Assembly: GCF_009908285.1 (NCBI RefSeq) | Contig: NZ_JAAARM010000041.1 | Coordinates: 1 to 50,436, forward strand | Length of the DNA: 50,436 bases | Reading direction: 5' to 3' | From: Pseudomonas sp. Fl4BN1 | GTDB lineage: Bacteria > Pseudomonadota > Gammaproteobacteria > Pseudomonadales > Pseudomonadaceae | In this document: piece after piece, positions 1 through 8,062 of the stretch | Layout of the letters: each line of letters starts with the position of its first letter | Position numbering within the stretch: the stretch's first letter is position 1 | Translations under genes and position numbers: made by a program | Notes under the pieces: generated by a model | What the model was told of the DNA's origin: nothing | Database searches by the model: none | The model's input: the letters and a program-made list of their open reading frames with translations, nothing else

Positions 1-88
1 GGGGCGGGTTGTGGCAGGCACTGAGGCCGAGGGTGGCGGCCAGCAGGCCGAGGCTGAGCAGGTGACGGGGAGGGAAGTTCGAGAACAC
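1..88 (-). CDS. Partial lipoprotein (N-terminus only)
   Basis: Only the first 29 codons lie inside the window; the rest runs off the left edge. The N-terminus has a short basic segment (PPRH), a hydrophobic stretch (LLSLGLLAATLGL) and a lipobox-like LSAC at about residues 22-25, so the product is probably an outer- or inner-membrane lipoprotein exported by Sec and lipidated on the Cys. I place the start at a GTG (88-86) because a GGAG lies 8 bases upstream of it; an overlapping ATG in another frame does not give a signal peptide. The gene diverges from the cytochrome c peroxidase gene. The 247 bases between them show no operator I can identify. The mature function cannot be read from this fragment. 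Confidence 0.6.
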   Translation of the reverse strand, partial: MFSNFPPRHLLSLGLLAATLGLSACHNPP

Positions 89-335
89 GCATTGAGCTCC
101 GTTCACTGGGAAATGAGGTGTCGTCCGTGTGGGGCAATGTACAGCAGTGACGCCGCGAGTTGGGCCTGGGTGTGGCCCTGGCCATGTCTCCGGCAAGGTG
201 GACGGTATGGCCCATGTCCCCTGTACACGGGGTCGCAGGCAGGGCTTCACCCGGCCGTCGATTGATCTGAGTCAGGGCAGTGGGGGGGAGTTGGGTACAG
301 GGTGAAGCAAACTATAAGCCTGATGAGAGGACGCC

Positions 336-1328
336 ATGCACCGTTGTAAGTGGTTACTTGTTTTCGGATTGCTGTTAGGGGGCGAGGTACGGGGAGAGAC
401 GCCGAACGAGCCGATCCTGCCGGTACAACCGGCGAAGATTGTCGATGCCGCCAAGGTGGAGCTGGGCAAGCAGTTGTATTTCGACCCGCGCCTGTCCAAG
501 TCCGGTTTCATTTCCTGCAACTCCTGCCACAACCTGAGCATGGGCGGCAGTGACAACCTGCCCACCTCCATTGGCCACAACTGGCACCAGGGGCCGATCA
601 ACTCGCCCACGGTGCTCAACTCCGGTTTGAGCTTTGCGCAGTACTGGGATGGCCGCGCGGCCACGCTTCAGGAGCAGGCCGGCGGTCCGATCACCAACCC
701 GGGCGAGATGGGCTTTACCCACGAACTGGCGGTGGACGTACTGCGCTCCATTCCCCAATACCGGGCCTCGTTCAAGCAGGTATATGGCAGCGAGGAGATC
801 AAGTTCGACGATGTCACCAATGCCATCGCCGCCTTCGAGGACACCCTGGTGACGCCGAATGCGCCTTTCGATCGCTGGTTGAAGGGTGACAAAGCGGCGA
901 TCAGCCCGACCGCGCTCAAGGGCTACCAACTGTTCAAATCCATTGGCTGCGTGGCTTGCCACAACGGTGAGGCGGTGGGTGGCAGCTCATTCCAGAAAAT
1001 GGGCATGATCGAGCCCTATGTGACCCAGAACCCGGCCCAGGGCGTGGCCGGACTCACCGGCAAGGATGCCGACCGGATGCTGTTCAAGGTACCGACCTTG
1101 AGGAACGTGGCCTTGACCTACCCCTACTTCCATGACGGTGCCTACTGGAAGCTGGAGGAAGCGGTAGACGTGATGGCTCGGTTGCAACTGGGGCGCAAGC
1201 TGGGGGATGAGGAAATCGGCCAGATCGTGGCTTTCCTCGAAACCCTGACTGGTGATCAGCCGGACTTCAAGCTGCCGATGCTGCCGCCTTCCTCGGCGCA
1301 GACCCCGCGCCCGCAACCCTTCAACTGA
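336..1328 (+). CDS. Di-haem cytochrome c peroxidase family protein
   Basis: A 330-residue protein of the bacterial CcpA/MauG family. These are periplasmic enzymes with two c-type haems that reduce hydrogen peroxide with electrons from small cytochromes or carry out related oxidations. Two haem attachment motifs are visible: CNSCH at residues 61-65 and CVACH at 205-209. The N-terminus (HRCKWLLVFGLLLGG) is a signal peptide. The start ATG follows a GAGAGGA ribosome site. Length is normal for the family. A strong terminator follows directly, so it is a single-gene unit. It precedes an iron-starvation sigma gene, but the terminator argues against co-transcription. Whether it is a true peroxidase or a MauG-like oxidase cannot be decided here. 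Confidence 0.88.
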   Translation: MHRCKWLLVFGLLLGGEVRGETPNEPILPVQPAKIVDAAKVELGKQLYFDPRLSKSGFISCNSCHNLSMGGSDNLPTSIGHNWHQGPINSPTVLNSGLSFAQYWDGRAATLQEQAGGPITNPGEMGFTHELAVDVLRSIPQYRASFKQVYGSEEIKFDDVTNAIAAFEDTLVTPNAPFDRWLKGDKAAISPTALKGYQLFKSIGCVACHNGEAVGGSSFQKMGMIEPYVTQNPAQGVAGLTGKDADRMLFKVPTLRNVALTYPYFHDGAYWKLEEAVDVMARLQLGRKLGDEEIGQIVAFLETLTGDQPDFKLPMLPPSSAQTPRPQPFN

Positions 1329-1337
1329 CCTGGGTGG

Positions 1338-1363
1338 AAAAACCGCAGCGTGCTGCGGTTTTT
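1338..1363 (+). terminator. Rho-independent terminator after the cytochrome c peroxidase gene
   Basis: An 8-bp core stem AACCGCAG / CTGCGGTT with a CGTG loop, extended by AAA/TTT pairs and ending in a T run. It starts 9 bases after the stop codon. Confidence 0.85.
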
Positions 1364-1439
1364 CCGGCAAGGCCCGGCATGCGGCATTCAGGTCTGCCGG
1401 GAAGGGGGCTCTGTTGTCATGAAAAAACGACTGGATAAT

Positions 1440-1458
1440 AATGAGATATATTATCATT
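1440..1458. promoter_or_regulatory. Fur box upstream of the fecI-like sigma gene
   Basis: AATGAGATATATTATCATT is an imperfect 19-bp palindrome matching the NATWAT-rich Fur consensus, and the flanking GATAATAATGA extends the match. It lies 15 bases before the sigma factor start, where Fe-Fur would block transcription of the sigma/anti-sigma pair when iron is plentiful. Confidence 0.75.
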
Positions 1459-1472
1459 AGCGACGGTCGATC

Positions 1473-1985
1473 ATGGACGCAGGGGTCAAGGCTTCAATAT
1501 TGCTGGAGATCGAAGATCTGTATGGCGCACACCACGGCTGGTTGAAGGGCTGGTTGCGCAGCCGTACCGGCAACTGTGCCGATGCCGCAGACCTGGCCCA
1601 GGACACCTTCGTGCGGATGCTGTCACTGCGCCAGTTGCCGGCACTGCGAGAGCCCCGTCATTACCTTGCGACCATCGCCCGCGGCCTGCTGATCGACAAG
1701 GCGCGCCGCAGAGTTCTGGAACAGGCCTATCTGGAGGCTTTGGCGGCACGTCCGGAGCCCCAGCACATTTCTCCTGAAACCCATCATCTGATCATCGAGT
1801 CATTGCTGGCCATCGATGCCTTGCTCGATGGACTGGGCACGCGTACCCGGCAGATTTTCCTCATGGTGCAGCTGGACGGCTTGAGCTATGTGCAGGTCGG
1901 GCGGCAGTTGGGGGTGTCGGTGACCACCGTCAAGAATCATCTGGGCAAGGCGCTGCTGCAATGCATACAACTGATGGACGATTGA
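1473..1985 (+). CDS. FecI-type ECF sigma factor (iron starvation group)
   Basis: A 170-residue extracytoplasmic-function sigma factor. Region 2 is visible in the ADLAQDTFVRML segment (about residues 38-49), followed by the HYLATIARGLLIDKARR segment. Region 4 is the C-terminal helix-turn-helix (LDGLSYVQVGRQLGVSVTTVKNHLGKAL, about 135-162). The FecI family directs RNA polymerase to a TonB-dependent receptor gene when the receptor signals siderophore binding. The neighbours fit exactly: a Fur box in front, an overlapping FecR-like gene behind, then an STN-domain receptor. Length is typical. The ribosome site before ATG 1473 is weak, but the ATG sits just downstream of the Fur box. Confidence 0.93.
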   Translation: MDAGVKASILLEIEDLYGAHHGWLKGWLRSRTGNCADAADLAQDTFVRMLSLRQLPALREPRHYLATIARGLLIDKARRRVLEQAYLEALAARPEPQHISPETHHLIIESLLAIDALLDGLGTRTRQIFLMVQLDGLSYVQVGRQLGVSVTTVKNHLGKALLQCIQLMDD

Positions 1986-2932
1986 ACGTGCCGTCGCCTC
2001 CTCCCCTGGACAAGGCCCACCTGCAGGCAGCGGTGGACTGGTACCTGGTCCTCAACGATCAACAGGTCAGCGCGGCGCAGCAACAGGCCTGGCAGCAGTG
2101 GCTTGGCGCCGATGCGCAACATGCGCGGGCCTGGGGCCGGGTGCAAAGGCTGCAACAGCAACTGCGTGGGGTCCCGCAGGATATTGCCTTGCCGGTCTTG
2201 TCGGAAATGGGCATCCAGCGCCGCCAGGGTCTCAAGGTGCTGCTGCTGCTGATGGCTGGCGGCTCGGCGTTGCTGGGCGGGTATCGGCTGTCTCCCTACA
2301 GCGCCGACTTCGCCACGCGCACCGGCCAGCGCCGGGAAGAACTGCTGGCCGATGGCACGCGGCTGCACCTCAATACCGATACCCGGGTCGACGTTGCCTA
2401 CAGCCATGAAGAACGGTTGATCTTCCTGCGTCAGGGCGAGATCCAGGTCACCACGGCCGCAGACCGGGCCCCGGCGCGCCCTTTGCTGGTGGCAACCCCT
2501 CATGGCCGCATCCGGGCCCTGGGCACCCGTTTCGATGTGCGCCTGGAATCGGCCTTCAGCCGTGTCTCGGTTCAGCAGCATGCGGTGGAGGTGCGCCTGA
2601 ACGATGATCCACAACATGCCCAGAGGGTCGCCGAAGGCCAGGCGCTGACCTTCGGCTCCGGGCAGATGGGGGCGCTGCGGGTGGCGGACAATGCCGAGAG
2701 TGCCTGGGTCCGGGGCCAGATGGTGGCGCTTGACTGGCGACTGGCGGATTTCATCCGTGAGTTGGGCCGTTACCGCCCTGGCTACCTGGGGTGTGCGGAT
2801 GAAGTTGCGGAGCTGCGGATCAGCGGCGCCTTTCGCCTGGATGATATCGATGGGGTGCTGGCCAACCTGCCGTTGTCGTTGCCGGTGAAGGTACGGCGGT
2901 TTTCCAGGTACTGGGTGCGTGTGCAAGCGTGA
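1961..2932 (+). CDS. FecR-type anti-sigma factor / sigma regulator
   Basis: A 323-residue inner-membrane protein of the FecR/FpvR type. The N-terminal cytoplasmic part (DUF4880, WYLVLND...WQQWLGAD..HARAWGRVQRL, about residues 26-65) would bind the sigma factor. One membrane segment follows (VLLLLMAGGSALLGGY, about 93-108). The periplasmic FecR domain (RTGQRREELLADGTRLHLNTDTRV onward) would contact the receptor's STN domain. The ATG at 1961 overlaps the sigma gene by 25 bases, so translation is probably coupled. A GTG at 1988, just after the sigma stop, is a possible alternative start nine codons later; neither has a strong ribosome site. Confidence 0.9.
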   Translation: MHTTDGRLNVPSPPPLDKAHLQAAVDWYLVLNDQQVSAAQQQAWQQWLGADAQHARAWGRVQRLQQQLRGVPQDIALPVLSEMGIQRRQGLKVLLLLMAGGSALLGGYRLSPYSADFATRTGQRREELLADGTRLHLNTDTRVDVAYSHEERLIFLRQGEIQVTTAADRAPARPLLVATPHGRIRALGTRFDVRLESAFSRVSVQQHAVEVRLNDDPQHAQRVAEGQALTFGSGQMGALRVADNAESAWVRGQMVALDWRLADFIRELGRYRPGYLGCADEVAELRISGAFRLDDIDGVLANLPLSLPVKVRRFSRYWVRVQA

Positions 2933-3051
2933 CGGGCGGATGGTCGCTTGAAGAAAAATCGTCAATGCGCCTTGCCGATTCCCTCTGGCGTTCGGCTCAT
3001 CAGTAGAGCGGTCAATCAGCCGCCTTTACTGCTATGGCATAGGACGCGTAC

Positions 3052-5532
3052 ATGAGCCACCGGAGTCGTTTCACCCAGGCCGCCCTGCGGCGCAGTTTCA
3101 ATCGCACGGCGTTGAGCATCACCCTTGGCGCGCTGCTGGCGGCCACCAGTGCTGCGCCATTGGCCCTGGCCCAGGAGGCGGTGGGCGAAGCGCAGGCGTT
3201 CAACATAGCGTCAGGGGCACTGGGTACTGCGCTCAGTGAGTTTGCCGCGGCCAGTGGGGTCACTTTGTCCTTTGGCTCCAGCCAGACCCAGGGTCTCGTT
3301 ACCCAGGGGCTCAAGGGCCATTATTCCTTCACTCAGGGCGTAGCGCAGCTGCTGGCCGGCAGCGGCTTGCAGCTGCGCCAGGAGGGCCCGGCGCGCTACA
3401 CCCTGGTCAAGTTGCCGACGGGGGCGGCGCTGAATCTGGGGCCGACCCAGATCACCGGCGCGTCGCTGGGCACCACCACCGAAGACACTGGCTCCTACAC
3501 CACCGGCGCCATGCAGACGGCCACCAAGCTGGCCCTGTCGATTCGCGAGACTCCGCAGTCGGTGACCGTGGTCACCCGCCAGCGCATGGACGATCAGAAC
3601 ATGCAAAGCCTGGAGGATGTGCTCAAGAGCACCCCGGGCATTTCCATCACCAAGGACGGACCACAGCGCCCCATTTTCTATTCGCGGGGTTTTGCCGTGC
3701 AGAACCTCATGGTCGATGGCCTGGCCAACGACATGTCCCATTATCTGAGCCGGGACATGAGCACTGCGGCCGACACGGCGATCTTCGATCGGGTCGAGGT
3801 CATGCGTGGCGCCGCCGGCCTGATGCAGGGTACGGGCAGCCCCTCGGCGGCGATCAACATGGTGCGCAAGCGGCCCACTGTGGCCCCGCGTTTGAGCATC
3901 ACTGCCAGTGCCGGCAGTTGGGACAATTACCGCAGCGAAATCGATGCCTCCAGTGCCCTCAATGACAGTGGCACGTTGCGCGGACGCTTGGTGACTGCCT
4001 ACCAGAGCAAGAACAGTTTCCAGGACGTGGCCGATGCCGAGCGTTCGGTGTTCTACGGCATTGCCGAGGCCGACTTGAATGACAACACCACGCTGAGCGT
4101 GGGCGCTACCAATCAGGCGTCGCACAACACCACGACCTGGGGCGGGCTGCCTGCGGCGATTGACGGCCGGCATCTGCACCTGTCGCGCTCGGCCTACCTG
4201 GGCAGTGACTGGGAGTACTGGGACCAGAACAACGTCACGGCTTTTGGTCGCTTGGAGTACCGCTTCGACAACGCCTGGAAACTGTTGCTGTCGGCCAGCA
4301 AGTCCTGGTCCGACTTGCAGATGCTCGGTTCGATGACCGAGCGTTTCGGCGCTGATTTCGACGAGTTTGGTCAGTACGTCGGTCAGTACCACTACAAGGA
4401 TCAGCAAGACAGCTACGACCTCTTCGCTTCCGGGCCGTTTGCTCTGTTCGGGCGTGAGCATGAGCTGGTGGTGGGGGCCAGTCAGCGTGAGCTGGCCTTT
4501 CGTGGCAAGGGCAATTTCCAGGACAACGAGACGCGGACCAACATCTACCATCCCGATCCCCATAGCGTACCCAAGCCACAGATGGACCTGGATTACTGGC
4601 GCCAGGAGCGCAACGCCGAGCTGAAAAGTTTCTACCTCACCTCACGCTTCAGCCTCGCCGAGCCCCTGACCCTGATTCTGGGCGGGCGCCTGGACTGGTA
4701 CGACTACGATGTGGATACGCGCTTTGCCGGGGTGCGCACCGCCTCCAGCACCGACTACAAGGTCACCCGCAACCTCACCCGCTATGCCGGCGTGGTCTAC
4801 GACCTCGACGCCCATCACTCGGTGTATGCCAGCTACACCGATGTCTTTAGCCCACAAGCGGAAGTGGACAGCTCCGGTGGCTTGATCAAGCCCGTAGTCG
4901 GCAAGAACTATGAGACGGGCATCAAGGGCGAATACTTCGAGGGGGCCCTGACCGCCAGCGCTGCGGTGTTCAGGATCGACCAGGTCAATCGCGCCAAGCA
5001 GGTGATCAGCGCTCAGTGCTCCAGCCTGCAGTGCTACGAAGCCAGCGGCGAGGTGCGCAGCGAAGGTATCGAGCTTGAGGTCAACGGTAAGCTGGCGCCG
5101 GGCTGGGAGCTGGGGGCGGGCTACACCTATGCCCAGGCCAAGTACCGCAAGGACAGCAACGAAGACAATGTCGGCCGGCTGTTCGACACCGATATTCCAC
5201 GTCACGTGTTCAAGGCCTTTACCACCTACCAGCTCCCGGGAGATCTGCATCGCTGGAGTGTGGGCGGGGGGCTCTATAGCCAGAACCGGATCTACAACAA
5301 GGATGTGAACTTCTACGACTCGGGCACGCCGATGTACGTCGAGCAGAAAGGCTATGCCCTGGTGGACCTGATGACCCGTTACCGGGCGTCCGAGCATCTC
5401 GAGTTTCGCCTCAACCTGAATAACGTCTTCGACAAGAAGTACTACCAGAGCATCAGCACCAATACCTATTACGGCAACGACATTTATGGCGAGCCACGTA
5501 ATGCCATGGTGACCATGCGCTGGTCGCTGTAG
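3052..5532 (+). CDS. TonB-dependent siderophore receptor with STN signalling domain
   Basis: An 826-residue outer-membrane ferrisiderophore receptor of the FpvA/FhuE type. A long signal peptide ends near LALAQEA. The STN domain (about residues 50-118, FNIASGALGTALSEFAAASGVTLSF...) is the periplasmic signalling module that talks to FecR. The plug follows (RETPQSVTVVTRQRMDDQNMQSL... to about 280), then a 22-strand-type barrel. The C-terminus MRWSL ends in the strand and hydrophobic residue expected for BAM insertion. Together with the two preceding genes this is a complete cell-surface signalling unit. The ligand is unknown; the plug resembles hydroxamate/pyoverdine receptors but that is not proof. 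I saw no convincing iron-starvation promoter in the 119 bases upstream. Confidence 0.93.
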   Translation: MSHRSRFTQAALRRSFNRTALSITLGALLAATSAAPLALAQEAVGEAQAFNIASGALGTALSEFAAASGVTLSFGSSQTQGLVTQGLKGHYSFTQGVAQLLAGSGLQLRQEGPARYTLVKLPTGAALNLGPTQITGASLGTTTEDTGSYTTGAMQTATKLALSIRETPQSVTVVTRQRMDDQNMQSLEDVLKSTPGISITKDGPQRPIFYSRGFAVQNLMVDGLANDMSHYLSRDMSTAADTAIFDRVEVMRGAAGLMQGTGSPSAAINMVRKRPTVAPRLSITASAGSWDNYRSEIDASSALNDSGTLRGRLVTAYQSKNSFQDVADAERSVFYGIAEADLNDNTTLSVGATNQASHNTTTWGGLPAAIDGRHLHLSRSAYLGSDWEYWDQNNVTAFGRLEYRFDNAWKLLLSASKSWSDLQMLGSMTERFGADFDEFGQYVGQYHYKDQQDSYDLFASGPFALFGREHELVVGASQRELAFRGKGNFQDNETRTNIYHPDPHSVPKPQMDLDYWRQERNAELKSFYLTSRFSLAEPLTLILGGRLDWYDYDVDTRFAGVRTASSTDYKVTRNLTRYAGVVYDLDAHHSVYASYTDVFSPQAEVDSSGGLIKPVVGKNYETGIKGEYFEGALTASAAVFRIDQVNRAKQVISAQCSSLQCYEASGEVRSEGIELEVNGKLAPGWELGAGYTYAQAKYRKDSNEDNVGRLFDTDIPRHVFKAFTTYQLPGDLHRWSVGGGLYSQNRIYNKDVNFYDSGTPMYVEQKGYALVDLMTRYRASEHLEFRLNLNNVFDKKYYQSISTNTYYGNDIYGEPRNAMVTMRWSL

Positions 5533-5596
5533 GGGGCCATGGCTCGAAGGGAGTCATGACCGCCCTTGTGCGGGGGGGGGGCGTGGCGTTGCCTGG

Positions 5597-6436
5597 TTAC
5601 TCTTTCGTCTGCCAGGCGTTGGCACCGGCTGCGGCCTTGAACTTGGCACGATTCTCCGGCGTGGCCGGTGGTTCGGAATCACCAAAGATTGCCTTCAGCC
5701 AGTGGCCGTCGGTGGGGTTGGGGAAAAGGATGAACTTGCGCCCGAACTGTTCCTTGTCTTCGGTCATCAGGCTGCTGCGTTGCTTGACGTCCGCCACGTA
5801 GTACTTGCGCTTGAAGTCGTTGAGGTTGTCACCGAGCACCACCACCACGGTGTGGTCCTTGGCGATTTCCATTTGCCGAGGCTCCTTGTTGGAGCTGTCG
5901 CGATATACCGTCAGGTGTTGCTCATCGGCAAAGGGCAGTTGGTTTTTACGCAGGTTGGCCAAGGCATATTCGTAGGTCTTTTCGCCTTGGTCCCGGCTGG
6001 TGACATAGAAGACTTCGACGCCCTTGGACTGGGCGTACTTCAGGAACTCCACGGCGCCCGGGGTGGCGACGGGGCCATTGTCTGCAACCCACTTGTCCCA
6101 GGCCTCGTCATCGAAGAACTCTTTCCCCGAGTTGATCATGTAGCCCCAGTAGCTGTTGCTGCTGAGCACGGTGTCGTCAACGTCGCTAATGATCGCCAGC
6201 GGCCGGTCACCGGCCTTGTGTTCTTGCAGAGCGCGATCCAGTTGCAGGCGGGCGATGTTGAAGCCCTGGTAGTACAGGGCCTCGAATTCGGCGGCGGTCT
6301 GCTTCCAGGCCACGGCGGCGGTCAGCAAGTTGGAGGGCGGAGTAGGGGCCTGTTCGGCGAAGGCTGGAGTACAGGTGATTGCCAGAAGCGAGAACAGCCA
6401 CGGAGCGACTGAAGTCATGTGGTTTTTTATTGTCAT
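5597..6436 (-). CDS. HAD-superfamily acid phosphatase / 5'-nucleotidase (lipoprotein e(P4) family)
   Basis: A 279-residue periplasmic phosphatase of the class B/C acid phosphatase group (e(P4)-like). The DVDDT motif at residues 85-89 gives the nucleophilic and acid/base aspartates. TSRD is HAD motif II, and LGDNLNDF is the late Asp motif that binds magnesium. A signal peptide ends at about AFA-EQ (residues 25-29). The Cys in AITC has Thr at -1, so it is a poor lipobox and I expect a soluble periplasmic enzyme rather than a lipoprotein. Such enzymes dephosphorylate nucleotides so that nucleosides or NAD precursors can be imported. ATG 6436 is preceded by AAGGG. The gene converges on the siderophore receptor gene. 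Confidence 0.87.
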   Translation of the reverse strand: MTIKNHMTSVAPWLFSLLAITCTPAFAEQAPTPPSNLLTAAVAWKQTAAEFEALYYQGFNIARLQLDRALQEHKAGDRPLAIISDVDDTVLSSNSYWGYMINSGKEFFDDEAWDKWVADNGPVATPGAVEFLKYAQSKGVEVFYVTSRDQGEKTYEYALANLRKNQLPFADEQHLTVYRDSSNKEPRQMEIAKDHTVVVVLGDNLNDFKRKYYVADVKQRSSLMTEDKEQFGRKFILFPNPTDGHWLKAIFGDSEPPATPENRAKFKAAAGANAWQTKE

Positions 6437-6491
6437 TATCGAGCCCTTGAAGTGAGGATGGCGCAGCTCTCACAAACACTGCTGGAGTGTT

Positions 6492-6710
6492 CTATCCCAG
6501 CCAGTGGGGGTGCTCAATGCGGGTGTCGCGTTTGTAGATCAATGCGGCGTAATCTCCAGACTTTTCTGCGGCAATCCACACCTCAGCTTGCTGACCTACC
6601 ACGGTGCTGGTGACCTGCAATACGTTGGCTGAGTGTTCTGGCAAGGCTCGCAGCCGGCTTATCGACGATATGTGTGATTCGTTTGCCTCGGGTATCAGTG
6701 TGCGAGGCAT
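6492..6710 (-). CDS. Small hypothetical protein, 72 aa
   Basis: Not recognised. The reading frame from ATG 6710 (CGGAG 11 bases upstream) encodes 72 residues. The C-terminal half (VLQVTSTVVGQQAEVWIAAEKSGDYAALIYKRDTRIEHPH) looks like an ordinary folded beta-rich segment, not random GC-rich translation. It sits head to head with the WYL regulator gene, 40 bases apart, so the two may share a control region and the regulator may govern it. No signal peptide or membrane segment is seen. It could still be a chance frame. Confidence 0.5.
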   Translation of the reverse strand: MPRTLIPEANESHISSISRLRALPEHSANVLQVTSTVVGQQAEVWIAAEKSGDYAALIYKRDTRIEHPHWLG

Positions 6711-6750
6711 CGGTGGGTTTTCTCCGAAAAAATAGCTCAGGGAGCAGGGT

Positions 6751-7455
6751 GTGCGTAAATCCGACCGACTGTTCCAGGTCGTCAACCTGATCCGCGTGCA
6801 TCAGCCGATCACGGCTGAGGATCTGGCCGAGCGTATTGGCGTTTCGGTCCGCACCATCTATCGCTATGTCGATGACCTGTCGGTGAGCGGTGTTCCGCTG
6901 TATGGCATGCCGGGTATCGGCTATGCACTGCGCGAAGGGTTCGAGTTGCCGCCTTTGAACCTGACTCAGAGTGAGTTGGATGCGCTGATGCTGGGTGTCG
7001 AGATGCTTTCAAATTCGGCGGGGGCGGAGCTGGCTGCTTCTGCCAGGACACTGTTGAGCAAGGTAGCCGCTGCGGTGCCACGGCGTAATACACAGCCTGG
7101 CCTTTCCAGTATCCGGGCGCTGCGGGTCAGGCCCTCGACCGTGCAGCAGCAATACCTGGATGACCTGCACCGCGCGATTCAAAAGGCCGGCGCGGTGCGT
7201 TTTTCCTATCTCAGCTTGAGCGGGCAGTTGTCGAGCAGGCGGGTATTTCCGTTGGGGCTGTTCTACTGGGGCGGGAAGTGGACAGTGGGAACCTGGTGCA
7301 CGAGCAAAAAGGCGTACAGGGATTTCAGAGTCGATCGGATCAGCCATTTACACATCACTGAGCAGGAGCCGCCGTTAGCAGGACAATGGAATTTGCGCGC
7401 TTACATGCAGTTCCAGTCTGAGCAATGGGCGGCGCAGAACATCAACAGCGACTGA
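6751..7455 (+). CDS. YafY/DeoR-like transcriptional regulator with WYL domain
   Basis: A 234-residue regulator. The N-terminal winged helix-turn-helix (HTH_11: ITAEDLAERIGVSVRTIYRYVDDLS, about residues 20-45) is followed by a linker and a C-terminal WYL-type ligand-sensing domain (RFSYLSLSGQLSSRRVFPLGLFYWGGKWTVGTWC, about 152-186, then YRDFRVDRIS). The start is GTG 6751 with GGGAG about 8 bases before it. The gene downstream (7519) follows after 63 bases with a good ribosome site and is probably in the same unit. Members of this group control small stress or metabolic operons; the ligand here is unknown. Confidence 0.88.
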   Translation: MRKSDRLFQVVNLIRVHQPITAEDLAERIGVSVRTIYRYVDDLSVSGVPLYGMPGIGYALREGFELPPLNLTQSELDALMLGVEMLSNSAGAELAASARTLLSKVAAAVPRRNTQPGLSSIRALRVRPSTVQQQYLDDLHRAIQKAGAVRFSYLSLSGQLSSRRVFPLGLFYWGGKWTVGTWCTSKKAYRDFRVDRISHLHITEQEPPLAGQWNLRAYMQFQSEQWAAQNINSD

Positions 7456-7518
7456 CAGCACGCTGTCAGTAGGGGCTCCGGATACTGACCGCCTTTCACC
7501 ACAGCAAAGGAGTGATGT

Positions 7519-7821
7519 ATGACGCAGAGCAACCATGTACTGGAATTGGCCGTTTTTACCGTCAAGGAGGGTTTTGAATGTCAAATGCCGCAACTGCGCG
7601 TGATGCTTCGAGAGGCGCTGCGAGGATTTGATGGGCTGATCGAGTTCTTGGGGTATTGCCCTGAACCCCAAGGCCGGATGTTTGCCGATCTGGCTAAGTG
7701 GGACAGTCTTGAACATGCGCAGAAAGTTGCACGGGCTTTTGCGGATGGCGATCTCAGGTTTGCTCCATACGCTCAGGCGATCGAAACACTGACGTTCATG
7801 GGGCATTTTTACCCTGAGTAG
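7519..7821 (+). CDS. ABM-type (antibiotic biosynthesis monooxygenase-like) small protein
   Basis: A 100-residue protein resembling the dimeric alpha/beta-barrel family (ABM/EthD-like): strand LELAVFTVK, helix MPQLRVMLREALRGF, strand GLIEFLGYC, then MFADLAKWDSLEHAQKVARAF, a pattern close to ABM proteins (xxFxVKxG...F..xLxxWxSxExAxxAxxxF). Proteins of this fold include cofactor-free monooxygenases, haem-degrading enzymes and proteins of unknown role. It has an excellent AAGGAG site before ATG 7519 and follows the WYL regulator. The substrate cannot be named. Confidence 0.7.
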   Translation: MTQSNHVLELAVFTVKEGFECQMPQLRVMLREALRGFDGLIEFLGYCPEPQGRMFADLAKWDSLEHAQKVARAFADGDLRFAPYAQAIETLTFMGHFYPE

Positions 7822-7868
7822 AGCGGGCCTTTTCAAGGCCGGCCGTGGCGTTACTTTTCTACGGGCAT

Positions 7869-7902
7869 AAAAAAACGGCCTACCTTGCGGTAAGCCGTTT
7901 TT
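7869..7902 (-). terminator. Bidirectional terminator between the ABM gene and tRNA-Met
   Basis: A hairpin (ACGGCCTACC / GGTAAGCCGT with a TTGC loop and one mismatch) flanked by an A run on the left and a T run on the right, so it can stop transcription from both sides. It ends the minus-strand tRNA-Met transcript. Confidence 0.8.
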
Positions 7903-7908
7903 AGTACT

Positions 7909-7985
7909 TGGTGGCTACACAGGGACTTGAACCCCGGACCCCAGCATTATGAATGCTATGCTCTAACCAACTGAGCTATGTAGCC
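7909..7985 (-). tRNA. tRNA-Met (CAT), elongator type
   Basis: A full cloverleaf on the minus strand. The acceptor stem is GGCTACA/TGTAGCC with discriminator A and an encoded CCA. The anticodon stem GCATT/AATGC holds the anticodon CAT, and the T arm reads GGTTCAAGTCC. The paired first acceptor base distinguishes it from the initiator tRNA. It has its own promoter and terminator. Confidence 0.96.
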
Positions 7986-7996
7986 AAGTGGCGCGC

Positions 7997-8025
7997 ATTA
8001 TTCGCTCGGAACGGCAATGCGTCAA
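7997..8025 (-). promoter_or_regulatory. Sigma-70 promoter of tRNA-Met
   Basis: On the minus strand: -35 TTGACG, 17-bp spacer, -10 AATAAT, then a GC-rich discriminator (GCGCGCC) just before the tRNA. This arrangement is typical of growth-rate-controlled stable RNA promoters. Confidence 0.82.
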
Positions 8026-8062
8026 GCATTTTTGTAAAAAAATTATCTACGCTATCAACCGT

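Noticed and set aside
2933..3051. Iron-starvation sigma promoter before the siderophore receptor gene
   Set aside because: A GAAAAAT-like -35 is present, but no CGT-type -10 stands at the right distance, so I could not support it.
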